Source of the DNA: JAWVZH01 sp033722295
GTDB taxonomy: Bacteria; Bacteroidota; Bacteroidia; Chitinophagales; Saprospiraceae
Assembly: GCA_033722295.1 (NCBI GenBank)
Contig: JAWVZH010000095.1
Location: forward strand, 1-12,326
Direction of reading: 5' to 3'
Length of the DNA stretch: 12,326 nt
Shown here: positions 5,514-12,326 of the stretch, in pieces
Numbering within the stretch: the first letter of the stretch is position 1
Layout: each line of letters begins with the position of its first letter
The notes under the pieces: model-generated
What the model was told of the DNA's origin: nothing
Database searches by the model: none
The model's input: the letters and a program-made list of their open reading frames with translations, nothing else
Made by a program: the position numbers and the translations under genes

Positions 5514-7820
5514 GGCTCCTCTGACCCTGAGGTAGTACAATCCGGTTTTCAGGTCACTAACATCGAGATCAACGATATTCGAGGTATTGATTGTCGAATT
5601 GACGACCAGTCTTCCGTAGCCATCATAGATTTCTATTAAATAGTTTTCCTTATCTGTCCTGTCGGAAATAGTCATTTTGAGTTTGCCTTGTGTGACTGGA
5701 TTGTTAATGACCCTGACCTTGGACATAGTGCGATCGGTGCCTTCTATGAATAGAGTGGGGCTGTAGTCAAATGAATCATCCTGATCGATCATTTTTAATC
5801 TGTAATAGGCGCCTTCTTTTCTCCCATGATCGATTAATTTGTATCTGGATCGATCACCTTCAGGGAAAACAGTACCTATCTCGTGATATGTGATCCCGTC
5901 ATTTGATCTTTCGAGTACGAACCTGTCCAGATTGACCTCCCTGGCCGTCGTCCAGTATAAGGCATTGCCTATATCGGACAGACTTTCTCCTTTAAATTCT
6001 ATGAGTTCCACGGGCAGAGCCTGAAGCTCGTATGCTCCCAACCCATACTCATGAAGTGTTGTGGTCTGGAATTCCGCATGATGCATGTCTCCGTCATAGT
6101 GATGTCTCCAGTATTGACTACCGGCCAGATTGTTCATGTCCAGTTCGGTGTAGCGTGACAGAGTAGTATTCCTGTGATTATGGTCTGGATGAGCTGTTCC
6201 GGGATCCTGTATGATGAATGTCTTGATCTCTGACATAGATAAGGCTTGAGTTACGGCTGAATCAAGCTCATCGAAATCACCGGACCGGAATGGCAATTTC
6301 AGAGTAACGTTATGGGAGAGCGACCGATCGGTATCGATATTCCAGAACTTGTTCATCACGTAGTAGTCCGATCCAGGCGGTACGTAATCGGCAGTTATCC
6401 TCGTTCCAATGTTTTTCGAGACGTTGCGACCATAACACAATCTTATTTTCAGGGAACCGTCATACACATTACCAATATCCTGGTCATTCTTGTCAATGGA
6501 AAGGACCAGGACATCATCGTCTTCATCCGCTGTGTTATTGTCATAAAAATAGTGCGTGTATGACCCGTCGTTACATTCTCTATTGGCGGTGATGGTTTGC
6601 TGAATGCGGCGTGGAAGCTGATCAGGGATGAACTGGTCCAGACATGAAGCCGACTCTATCTTGGATCTTATGAGATCTCCGGGCTCATCACCAAAGCCAG
6701 CAGCAAAAGAGATGCCCGGACCGCCGGGTAAATGACAATAGCTCATTATGGTTCCCTCCCTTACTGTAGGACCCTGGGCACAGGGGCCTTCCGGAGCAGA
6801 GCAATCATCCAGGGTTTCATTTCCTGCAGGGCCCCAGGCACAAGCATGCGTGTGTGGTGAACCTATGACGTGACCGATCTCGTGGGTAATGCCGAAGATA
6901 TCCCATGAATAATCGGGATAGGCCTTATAAGCGCCATCGACATTGACGTAGGCGTAAGAAAAGGTTCTGTTACAAAGAGCATCCAGGAAGGCGTGACCTC
7001 CGAGCGGGGCAAAGCCCATATTATCCGTGTATCCTGACAGGCATAACGCGATGTGACCGTTATAAGTCGGGCGGATGTATCGAAAGATATTGAGGTCATC
7101 AAGTGCCGAGAGGTGCCTGAAAGCGTCTGGGGATTGATGAACGATGATCTCAGAAATGCCGATCTGCACTTCTTCAAGCCGATAGATCATCATCACGTTG
7201 TTCATGACACCTGATATATAATTGGTGACCAGATTGACGTTCCTGTTCTTTTTCTCGTAGAGATCATAATCGGCCGTAATGCTCAGGTATATTTTCTTGC
7301 ATGACGCATCACCTCCTCTTAGACCTAGAGGACTTGAACTATTAAGGCTCTCGAGATCTGGACTACACGTATGTGAGTCGAAATGCTTCTGGAGGTAAGG
7401 GGATTCCCGGGCGTACTCAACCGGAGAGTTTAGTCTTTTTGAAATGAATGTGTTTCCCGAGACCTTAGAGGATAACATGATCTCAGCATAGCCTTCAAAT
7501 ATCTGCAGGCTTGCCAGGCTTCGTTCAGCACCGACCATGCGACCGATATATCTTTGTGGCTTCTTTATTCCTATCGATCGGCTTTGGTCTTTGTTGATCA
7601 ATATGATCTCATCGGGAAGGAGTTCGGCTAGATCCCTTTTCCATGAGACCATATGGGATTTGCCATCCTTGGCGGTGTAGATCATATGGAATTCTGATGC
7701 TAGTAAATTCTTGTTAGCTTTGATCAGGGTCTCCTCAACTGAGAGGTAATTCTGGTTGGCCCATACTGATAATGGCAGCAATAGGAAAAATGTAATTCTG
7801 AGGATTTTGGCTGATAACAT
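5475..7820 (-). CDS. Secreted zinc metalloprotease (reprolysin-like) with type IX secretion sorting domain
   Basis: A 781-residue extracellular protease. From the chosen ATG (7818-7820), residues 1-21 are a signal peptide (MLSAKILRITFF, LLLPLSVWA). Residues 22 to about 170 look like a propeptide containing Cys 152. The protease domain, about 175-395, has the long zinc motif HEIGHVIGSPH (313-323), giving three His ligands and the general-base Glu, followed by a Met-turn TIMSYCH (357-363), as in the M12B/reprolysin clan of metzincins. Cysteines are frequent here, suggesting disulfides. Residues 400-600 are unassigned. About 602-690 (LPVELIEF through YYRLKMID) resembles the beta-sandwich module common before sorting tails in Bacteroidota. 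The last 80 residues (INNPVTQGKL, YDGYGRLV, LKTGLYYLRV) are a Por-type sorting domain recognised by the type IX system. The frame extends to a GTG at 7854-7856, but the ATG places the signal peptide at the N-terminus. A degradative or nutritional role is likely; the substrate is unknown. Confidence 0.9.
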   Translation of the reverse strand: MLSAKILRITFFLLLPLSVWANQNYLSVEETLIKANKNLLASEFHMIYTAKDGKSHMVSWKRDLAELLPDEIILINKDQSRSIGIKKPQRYIGRMVGAERSLASLQIFEGYAEIMLSSKVSGNTFISKRLNSPVEYARESPYLQKHFDSHTCSPDLESLNSSSPLGLRGGDASCKKIYLSITADYDLYEKKNRNVNLVTNYISGVMNNVMMIYRLEEVQIGISEIIVHQSPDAFRHLSALDDLNIFRYIRPTYNGHIALCLSGYTDNMGFAPLGGHAFLDALCNRTFSYAYVNVDGAYKAYPDYSWDIFGITHEIGHVIGSPHTHACAWGPAGNETLDDCSAPEGPCAQGPTVREGTIMSYCHLPGGPGISFAAGFGDEPGDLIRSKIESASCLDQFIPDQLPRRIQQTITANRECNDGSYTHYFYDNNTADEDDDVLVLSIDKNDQDIGNVYDGSLKIRLCYGRNVSKNIGTRITADYVPPGSDYYVMNKFWNIDTDRSLSHNVTLKLPFRSGDFDELDSAVTQALSMSEIKTFIIQDPGTAHPDHNHRNTTLSRYTELDMNNLAGSQYWRHHYDGDMHHAEFQTTTLHEYGLGAYELQALPVELIEFKGESLSDIGNALYWTTAREVNLDRFVLERSNDGITYHEIGTVFPEGDRSRYKLIDHGRKEGAYYRLKMIDQDDSFDYSPTLFIEGTDRTMSKVRVINNPVTQGKLKMTISDRTDKENYLIEIYDGYGRLVVNSTINTSNIVDLDVSDLKTGLYYLRVRGASILHQEPLIISD

Positions 7821-7860
7821 TTTATCTCGGATTGTTGCTTTTTCACCGGTGCTCACACTA

Positions 7861-7892
7861 TTTGGACAAATTGAGCTTTCGGTGTATATTAT
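7861..7892 (+). promoter_or_regulatory. Candidate promoter for prmC (TTTG-N20-TATATTAT)
   Basis: TTTG at 7861-7864 is followed after 20 bases by TATATTAT at 7885-7892. Spacing and the TA..TT part of the -7 box fit the Bacteroidota consensus, but the last two positions (TG expected) do not. The leader to the prmC ATG at 7935 would be about 40 bases. The site lies in the divergent gap shared with the metalloprotease gene. Confidence 0.35.
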
Positions 7893-7934
7893 TAATAATC
7901 AGTTATTTAAACTTTAATTATTTTTTTAATATAT

Positions 7935-8753
7935 ATGTTAAGCCAAAAATTGTACCAAACTTTTACCGACTGGGCGGCTCACCATTTCGCGGAGAGGGAG
8001 ATGAACAGTCTGTGGAGGTGGATAGAGGATTATCTCAAAGAGCATGAGGAAAAAGAACACTTTTCGATACTCAAAGAAATTATGGTGAGACTCGCCAGCG
8101 GAGAGCCTATTCAGTATATCACGAACCGGGCATATTTCTTTGATATGCAGCTGTTTGTCAATGAGAATGTTTTAATACCTCGACCGGAAACAGAAGAGCT
8201 GGTCTACTTTGTTGCTGATAAGTTGAAACACACAATTGCACCGTCGATTCTCGATGTGGGAACGGGCAGTGGATGTATAATTCTTGGAATTGCTGGCCAG
8301 ATCCCGGATGCCCGTTGTTATGGATGTGACGTGGACGATGCAACTATAGAGGTGGCGAGAGCAAATGCCGAAAAGTATGAGAAGGATGTCGAATTCTTCA
8401 AAGCCGATTTTACCGAATCACAAAATTTTGACTCTTTACCACAGATGGATGTGATCGTTTCCAATCCTCCATATATTCTGGAGAGCGAAAAAGGTGTCAT
8501 GTCACCGTCTACAGTCTTCGAGCCCTATCATGCCTTATTTTCCAGAGAAGGTGCCATGTGGGCCTATGAAGCCATCCTCGAATTGGCTATGAAGAAGTTA
8601 AAAAGAGGAGGCTTGATGGCCTTCGAATTAAGTGAGTATCATGTCGAGGAAGTCCTGAGCACCATAGAGTCCAAGCAATTTGAATTCGAGCAAACGGAAG
8701 TCAGAAAAGACCTGCAGGATAAACCACGCGTACTCATGGCGCGCAAGAAATAG
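7935..8753 (+). CDS. prmC: Peptide chain release factor N5-glutamine methyltransferase
   Basis: PrmC transfers a methyl group from S-adenosylmethionine to the Gln of the GGQ loop of release factors RF1 and RF2, which speeds translation termination. The 272-residue length is typical (about 275-285). Residues 1-75 are the helical release-factor-binding domain ending in the conserved GEPIQYI (56-62). IPRPETEELV (81-90) is the linker signature of the family. DVGTGSGC (107-114) is the SAM-binding glycine motif and NPPY (177-180) is the catalytic loop that holds the target Gln. All key motifs are present. The ATG at 7935 follows an AT-rich leader with no clear Shine-Dalgarno sequence. The stop codon lies only 2 bases from the convergent stop of the SUI1 gene. 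The release factor gene prfA, a common partner elsewhere, is not in this window. Confidence 0.95.
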   Translation: MLSQKLYQTFTDWAAHHFAEREMNSLWRWIEDYLKEHEEKEHFSILKEIMVRLASGEPIQYITNRAYFFDMQLFVNENVLIPRPETEELVYFVADKLKHTIAPSILDVGTGSGCIILGIAGQIPDARCYGCDVDDATIEVARANAEKYEKDVEFFKADFTESQNFDSLPQMDVIVSNPPYILESEKGVMSPSTVFEPYHALFSREGAMWAYEAILELAMKKLKRGGLMAFELSEYHVEEVLSTIESKQFEFEQTEVRKDLQDKPRVLMARKK

Positions 8754-8755
8754 AT

Positions 8756-9091
8756 CTAACCCCCGGCAGTTTTGGTCTGGGTGTAGCCTTTTTCGACCAA
8801 GAGATCTTTGACCTTTTCCTTGATCTCGCCCTGGATGATGATTTCACCGTCCTTTGCCGAGCCACCTACGCCACATCTGGTTTTTAAATATTTTGCAATG
8901 GCTTCCAGCTCGTCCTGAGGCCCCTTGAAACCTAAAACCAATGTCGCAGTTTTACCCTTCCTTTTTTTACGGTCATGCCATACACGGAGTTGCTGTTCGG
9001 AAGGATCAATGGCCTCCTGCTCGTCTTGCTCATATTGATATTCAAAATCGGGGTTAGTACTGTAAACGGTAAACTTTTTCTTTTTACCCAT
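8756..9091 (-). CDS. yciH: SUI1/eIF1-family translation initiation factor (YciH type)
   Basis: A 111-residue cytoplasmic protein with a lysine-rich N-terminus (MGKKKKF), an acidic low-complexity stretch (about 15-35) and a SUI1 domain at about 40-105. The domain signature TRCGVGGSAKDGEIIIQG (71-88) is clear and is followed by KVKDLLVEKGY. Eukaryotic eIF1 polices start-codon choice. Bacterial YciH is thought to affect initiation fidelity or to act under stress, and its exact role is not settled. A GTG directly precedes the ATG and extends the frame by one codon; the ATG at 9089-9091 is the more likely start. The gene begins 27 bases after the hscA stop on the same strand, so the two are probably one transcript. 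The stop codon lies 2 bases from that of convergent prmC. Pairing with hscA does not suggest an obvious shared function. Confidence 0.9.
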   Translation of the reverse strand: MGKKKKFTVYSTNPDFEYQYEQDEQEAIDPSEQQLRVWHDRKKRKGKTATLVLGFKGPQDELEAIAKYLKTRCGVGGSAKDGEIIIQGEIKEKVKDLLVEKGYTQTKTAGG

Positions 9092-9118
9092 CACGGATTA
9101 TTTTAGATGGTACAATTT

Positions 9119-10957
9119 TCAGATTTTCTTTCCGCGCATAGCGCTTGAGATCGTGGCATCCATGGCTTTCTCAGCCAGAGGACGTGTCAGATCATTTATG
9201 GTCTCTATTACTTTAAGAATATCGTTCTTGGTGCCGGACTCGATCTTGTTTTCCAATTTCTTTTCGAGCTCTTCGATTTTTTTACTCATAGTAGCATCGA
9301 TCAGCTCCTTATGTTGTTTTTTAAACTTGTCCAGACTATGTATCAGTTGCCGACCTTCTACCTGGGCTTCCTTTAGGGCCCTGATCTTCATATCTTCCTC
9401 GGCATGAGAAAGACTGTCTTTCAGCATCTCAGCCATTTCCTCTTCGCTCAGTCCAAATTGTGATCGCAGTTCAACGTGCTGTTCCACTTCACTTCTGAGC
9501 TCTCTCGCCCTGACCTGCAGAATACCATTGGCATCGATCATGAAAGAGATCTTGATCTTTGGAATACCGGCCGGCATGGGTGGTATATCTTTCAGGATGA
9601 ACTCGCCCAGTTTGCGGTTATCTTGCACAAGATCCCGTTCTCCTTGAAAAATGGCAACTTTGAGATTGGCCTGTCCGTCAACACTTGTCGTGTATTCCCT
9701 GGCAGCCTTGATAGGAATGCTCGTATTTCGAGGTATGATAACATCCATCAATCCCCCAACAGTCTCAATACCAAGAGAAAGAGGTGTGATGTCAAGAAGC
9801 AATAGATCTTTTCTGTTACCGGCGAGAATATCTGCTTGTATCGCAGCACCCAGGGCTACCACCTGATCCGGATCGAGATCATCTTTGGGTGATTTTCCGA
9901 AAAATGACTCTACTGCCGACTTGATCACAGGTGATCTGGTGCTGCCACCGACCAGCAGTACATTGTCGATATCCTCCTCCTTTAGGTTCGCATCCTCCAT
10001 CGCCTGACTACAACAGGCCAGAGTCTCATCGATCAGGGGCTGCATGAGATCTTTTAGTTCAGACCTTGATAGTTTCAGTTCATGTCCCCGTACTGCGGTC
10101 TTGAATTCCTCATTTTCGCTCAAAGCAATTTTGGCCTTTTCGGCAGTCAGTTTCAATTCAGCTTGTGAGATATTCTGTGTACTACTATCTGACCGCCAGT
10201 GTGATATGATACTGTTATCTATGTCATCACCGCCTAAAAAAGTGTTCCCATTGGTCGAGAGCACTTCAAAGATGCCATCCTCTATATGCAGGATCGAAAC
10301 ATCGAATGTTCCTCCGCCCAGGTCGTACACGGCAATGTTCTGCTGATCCTCCCTGTTCTGGCCGATTCCATAGGCGAGGGCAGCAGCAGTAGGTTCATTA
10401 ACTATACGCAAGACTTCGAGTCCTGCTAATTTTCCCGCATCCCTTGTCGCCTGCCGTTGATTATCATTAAAATAGGCAGGAACCGTGATGACCGCTTTCT
10501 CAATGATCTGGCCTAGTTCCCTTTCCGCCCTTTCTTTCAGTGATCTTAAAATGTAAGAGGAAAGTTCCACTGGAGTAAAGAACTTGTCATCAACCTCCAC
10601 GCGCACGAGCTGTTCGGTATCATCCTCTCGGATCTTGTAACTCATCTTTGACTCATAGGACTCAAGGTCAGAGTATGATTTGCCCATGAGGCGTTTCACA
10701 GATAATATGGTCCTCTCCGGCGCTCGCAACAAACCTTCCAGGGCTGCTTTGCCTGTCAATATCGAATCATCTTCGGCAAAGTGAATGACCGAGGGCTTCA
10801 AAGCATCCTGACCACTTTCGTCCTTTATGGTTTCAGGTTGTCCATCCTTAACGATGGCTACCAGACTGTTGGTCGTTCCAAGATCAATACCTACGATCAC
10901 GGGAGAAGACTTTTTGGTGATCGTCCCTTCTTTTATATTAATTCCTATTTTGGCCAT
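9119..10957 (-). CDS. hscA: Hsp70-family chaperone HscA (iron-sulfur cluster assembly type)
   Basis: An Hsp70 chaperone of 612 residues, close to E. coli HscA (616). The ATPase domain has GIDLGTTNS (23-31), VITVPAYFNDNQRQATRDAG (156-175), YDLGGGTFD (211-219) and VGGSTR (336-341). The interdomain linker is LLLLDITPLSLG (385-396), followed by a substrate-binding domain to about 500 and a charged helical lid (about 500-612). HscA rather than DnaK is supported by the 19-residue N-terminal extension before GIDLGTT, by DITPLSLGIETVGG, and by the HscA-like strings GAAIQADILAGN and FQGERDLVQDNRKLGEF. HscA works with the J-protein HscB to release Fe-S clusters from scaffold IscU. None of iscS, iscU, hscB or fdx is in the window. 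It reads toward yciH and diverges from the transporter gene with 48 bases between the start codons. A perfect -7-like TAAATTTG on this strand (11031-11038) lies inside the transporter gene with no -33 partner. Confidence 0.9.
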   Translation of the reverse strand: MAKIGINIKEGTITKKSSPVIVGIDLGTTNSLVAIVKDGQPETIKDESGQDALKPSVIHFAEDDSILTGKAALEGLLRAPERTILSVKRLMGKSYSDLESYESKMSYKIREDDTEQLVRVEVDDKFFTPVELSSYILRSLKERAERELGQIIEKAVITVPAYFNDNQRQATRDAGKLAGLEVLRIVNEPTAAALAYGIGQNREDQQNIAVYDLGGGTFDVSILHIEDGIFEVLSTNGNTFLGGDDIDNSIISHWRSDSSTQNISQAELKLTAEKAKIALSENEEFKTAVRGHELKLSRSELKDLMQPLIDETLACCSQAMEDANLKEEDIDNVLLVGGSTRSPVIKSAVESFFGKSPKDDLDPDQVVALGAAIQADILAGNRKDLLLLDITPLSLGIETVGGLMDVIIPRNTSIPIKAAREYTTSVDGQANLKVAIFQGERDLVQDNRKLGEFILKDIPPMPAGIPKIKISFMIDANGILQVRARELRSEVEQHVELRSQFGLSEEEMAEMLKDSLSHAEEDMKIRALKEAQVEGRQLIHSLDKFKKQHKELIDATMSKKIEELEKKLENKIESGTKNDILKVIETINDLTRPLAEKAMDATISSAMRGKKI

Positions 10958-11005
10958 GTTCTTTTTTAACGGCTGTTACAAGTCATTGTTCGTTATACAT
11001 TTCCA

Positions 11006-11809
11006 ATGTCCTCAAGAGCATTTACGAAACCAAATTTACTATTCATTATCCTGGGAGGGTTCTTTGTCACCAATGCCTTGATGGCGGAGTTTGTTGGTGT
11101 CAAAATATTCTCTCTCGAAAAAACTCTGGGTTTAGAGCCGGTCAACTGGACCATCCTTGGTGTTGACGGCTTAGGTCTAAACCTGACTACTGGTGTATTG
11201 ATATGGCCTGTGGTTTTTGTTCTTACTGATGTGGTCAATGAATATTTTGGAAAAAAAGGCGTTCAGATCCTGTCCTTCATGGCTGTAGGTATGATCATCT
11301 ATGCCTTTTTTATAGTCTATGTTGCGATCGACCTGATACCCGCTGATTTCTGGCCGACCTCGCACCTTTCTGTGATCACCGATGAGATGCAAAAGCAAGA
11401 ATTGGCCAAAGATGTTGGCAACTACAATAAGGCCTTTGGTCTTGTGTTCGGGCAGGGCTTATGGATCATCTTTGGATCGCTAGTCGCCTTTTTGATCGGC
11501 CAGTTCATTGACGTTATGGTTTTCCAGCGAATAAAAAGATGGACCGGAGAGCGGCAGGTATGGCTCAGGGCGACAGGGTCAACATTGATCTCTCAGTTTA
11601 TCGACAGCTTTGTTGTGCTCTTTATTGCCTTTTACGTTGGTGCTGGATGGAGTATGGTTATGGTGCTGGCCATTGGATTGGTCAATTATATCTATAAATT
11701 TGTGGTCGCGATCGTATTGACCCCGGTGATATACCTGGCTCATGACATCATCGACAGATATTTGGGAGAAGAGCTGGCGGAGAGCATGAAGAAAGAAGCT
11801 CTTGAATAA
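11006..11809 (+). CDS. yhhQ: Queuosine precursor transporter (YhhQ/QPTR, VUT or DUF165 family)
   Basis: An inner-membrane transporter for queuosine precursors such as preQ0 and preQ1, used to make the modified base queuosine in tRNA anticodons. The 267 residues contain about 6-7 hydrophobic segments. Family signatures are TDVVNEYFGKK (74-84), an ATGSTLISQFIDS segment (189-201) after W186, and the final NYIYK helix (227-231) followed by LTPVIYL. E. coli YhhQ has about 220 residues; the extra length here is mostly the loops at 35-60 and 108-145. The ATG at 11006 gives a short polar N-terminus before the first helix. No preQ1 riboswitch is visible in the 48-base gap to divergent hscA, and no other queuosine gene is in the window, so a salvage role is inferred from family alone. 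The TAA stop is followed within 3 bases by a possible terminator. Confidence 0.92.
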   Translation: MSSRAFTKPNLLFIILGGFFVTNALMAEFVGVKIFSLEKTLGLEPVNWTILGVDGLGLNLTTGVLIWPVVFVLTDVVNEYFGKKGVQILSFMAVGMIIYAFFIVYVAIDLIPADFWPTSHLSVITDEMQKQELAKDVGNYNKAFGLVFGQGLWIIFGSLVAFLIGQFIDVMVFQRIKRWTGERQVWLRATGSTLISQFIDSFVVLFIAFYVGAGWSMVMVLAIGLVNYIYKFVVAIVLTPVIYLAHDIIDRYLGEELAESMKKEALE

Positions 11810-11811
11810 AA

Positions 11812-11838
11812 AAAGGCAGTGAACGAGTCACCACCTTT
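11812..11838 (+). terminator. Possible terminator hairpin after the queuosine transporter
   Basis: AAAGG (11812-11816) pairs with CCTTT (11834-11838), and GTGA (11819-11822) with TCAC (11828-11831), separated by a 2x2 internal mismatch and closed by a 5-base loop. The position just after the stop fits a terminator. However, the hairpin is followed by CACAAAG and not a T run, so it would be imperfect at best. Confidence 0.33.
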
Positions 11839-11932
11839 CACAAAGATGATTTGAATATTTGATAACTGGGATTATCACAGGCGAAGATAATTGAAATCAA
11901 AAGAAAAACAAGGATAATAAAGCCATTGATCT

Positions 11933-12326
11933 ATGTCTCAAGGATTTACAGATACAATAATGTTGATCCGTCCAGCGAGTTTTGACTACAATGTTCAAAC
12001 TGCACGGACGAATGCCTTTCAAGTAGCAGTTGATGCTGAACATGACGAGCTTCAGCAGAAGGTATTGAAGGAGTTTGATGCTTTTGCCTCAAGTCTGAGA
12101 GCTGCTGGCATAAAGGTAGAGGTCTTTGAGGATACGGTAGAGCCTACCAAGCCGGATGCGACATTTCCCAACAACTGGATCAGCTTTCACGAGGAAGGGA
12201 CAGTAATAACGTATCCCATGTTTGCACCTAACAGGAGAAGCGAGGTAAGAACCGACATTGTGTAATCTATGAAAGAGAAGTATGGTTTCGACCGTGAGGT
12301 GGACTTCACACATTATGCCAACGCCA
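11933..12326 (+). pseudogene. ctlX: ctlX (arginine deiminase-related hydrolase), interrupted by an in-frame TAA and cut by the window edge
   Basis: The N-terminal third of a citrulline-utilisation/arginine deiminase-related hydrolase of the amidinotransferase fold (family length about 300). The first 110 residues match well: MLIRPASFDYN (10-20) at the first strand, then FPNNWISFH (78-86) and YPMFAPNRR (94-102). Translation then meets TAA at 12263-12265. The same frame continues without a break to the window end as SMKEKYGFDREVDFTHYA, which is what the family should contain after DIV. The simplest reading is one G-to-T change turning GAA (Glu) into TAA. The catalytic His, Glu and Cys lie beyond the stop, so a 110-residue product would be inactive. 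TAA is the normal stop of cdd and of the queuosine transporter here, so code reassignment is excluded. Sequencing error or a recent nonsense mutation are the two candidates. The 123 bases upstream show no clear promoter. Confidence 0.82.

Noticed and set aside
6863..7177. Open frame of 104 codons on the - strand inside the metalloprotease region
   Set aside because: It lies in another frame of the clearly real protease gene and covers its zinc-site region; the composition is not protein-like and no motif is seen.
7821..7856. GTG start giving the metalloprotease 12 more residues
   Set aside because: The extra polar residues (STGEKATIRDK) would sit in front of a complete signal peptide; the ATG at 7820 is the better start.
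10044..10346. Open frame of 100 codons on the + strand opposite hscA
   Set aside because: It is antisense to the conserved ATPase domain and is Ser/Phe-rich, as expected from the complement of Glu/Lys-rich coding sequence.
10958..11005. preQ1 riboswitch upstream of the queuosine transporter
   Set aside because: The gap is only 48 bases and lacks the short GC hairpin followed by an A-rich tail that defines this riboswitch.

Overview
The window looks like an ordinary housekeeping stretch of a Bacteroidota chromosome. The large secreted metalloprotease ends in a Por-type (type IX secretion) C-terminal sorting domain. Several upstream regions carry the Bacteroidota -7 promoter box TAnnTTTG instead of a sigma70 -10/-35 pair. 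A KDO-activating enzyme implies a Gram-negative outer membrane. A class such as Saprospiria is possible but cannot be proved from this sequence. The window is densely coded: the longest stretch without a gene is about 210 bases (2563-2771), so no gap over 300 bases needs explaining. I saw no tRNA, rRNA, CRISPR array, insertion sequence, phage gene or integration scar.

Layout. 1-180 (+): the end of an unrecognised, extremely acidic protein. 278-1636 (-): a PLP enzyme of the cysteine synthase/cystathionine beta-synthase family with a C-terminal CBS pair. 1732-2562 (-): an exported protein with two LysM domains and an RlpA-like barrel. 2772-3491 (+): kdsB. 3602-4063 (-): cytidine deaminase. 4197-5513 (+): a polytopic flippase-like membrane protein. 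5475-7820 (-): the secreted metalloprotease, overlapping the flippase tail to tail. 7935-8753 (+): prmC. 8756-9091 (-): a SUI1/YciH-type protein, probably co-transcribed behind hscA (9119-10957, -). 11006-11809 (+): a queuosine precursor transporter. 11933-window end (+): ctlX, interrupted by an in-frame TAA.

How the genes relate. There is no long operon. Orientation flips at nearly every gene, so most are single-gene units with divergent heads and tightly packed convergent tails. Three genes concern the cell envelope (LysM protein, kdsB, flippase), three concern translation or tRNA modification (prmC, SUI1 factor, queuosine transporter), and the rest are general metabolism, chaperoning and secretion. 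They do not form one pathway.

Most worth a second look: the premature stop in ctlX; a well-formed Bacteroidota promoter plus an 8-bp inverted repeat in the flippase leader; the 39-bp tail-to-tail overlap of flippase and metalloprotease; and the RlpA-like barrel that seems to lack the catalytic aspartate. I found no convincing new multi-gene system.
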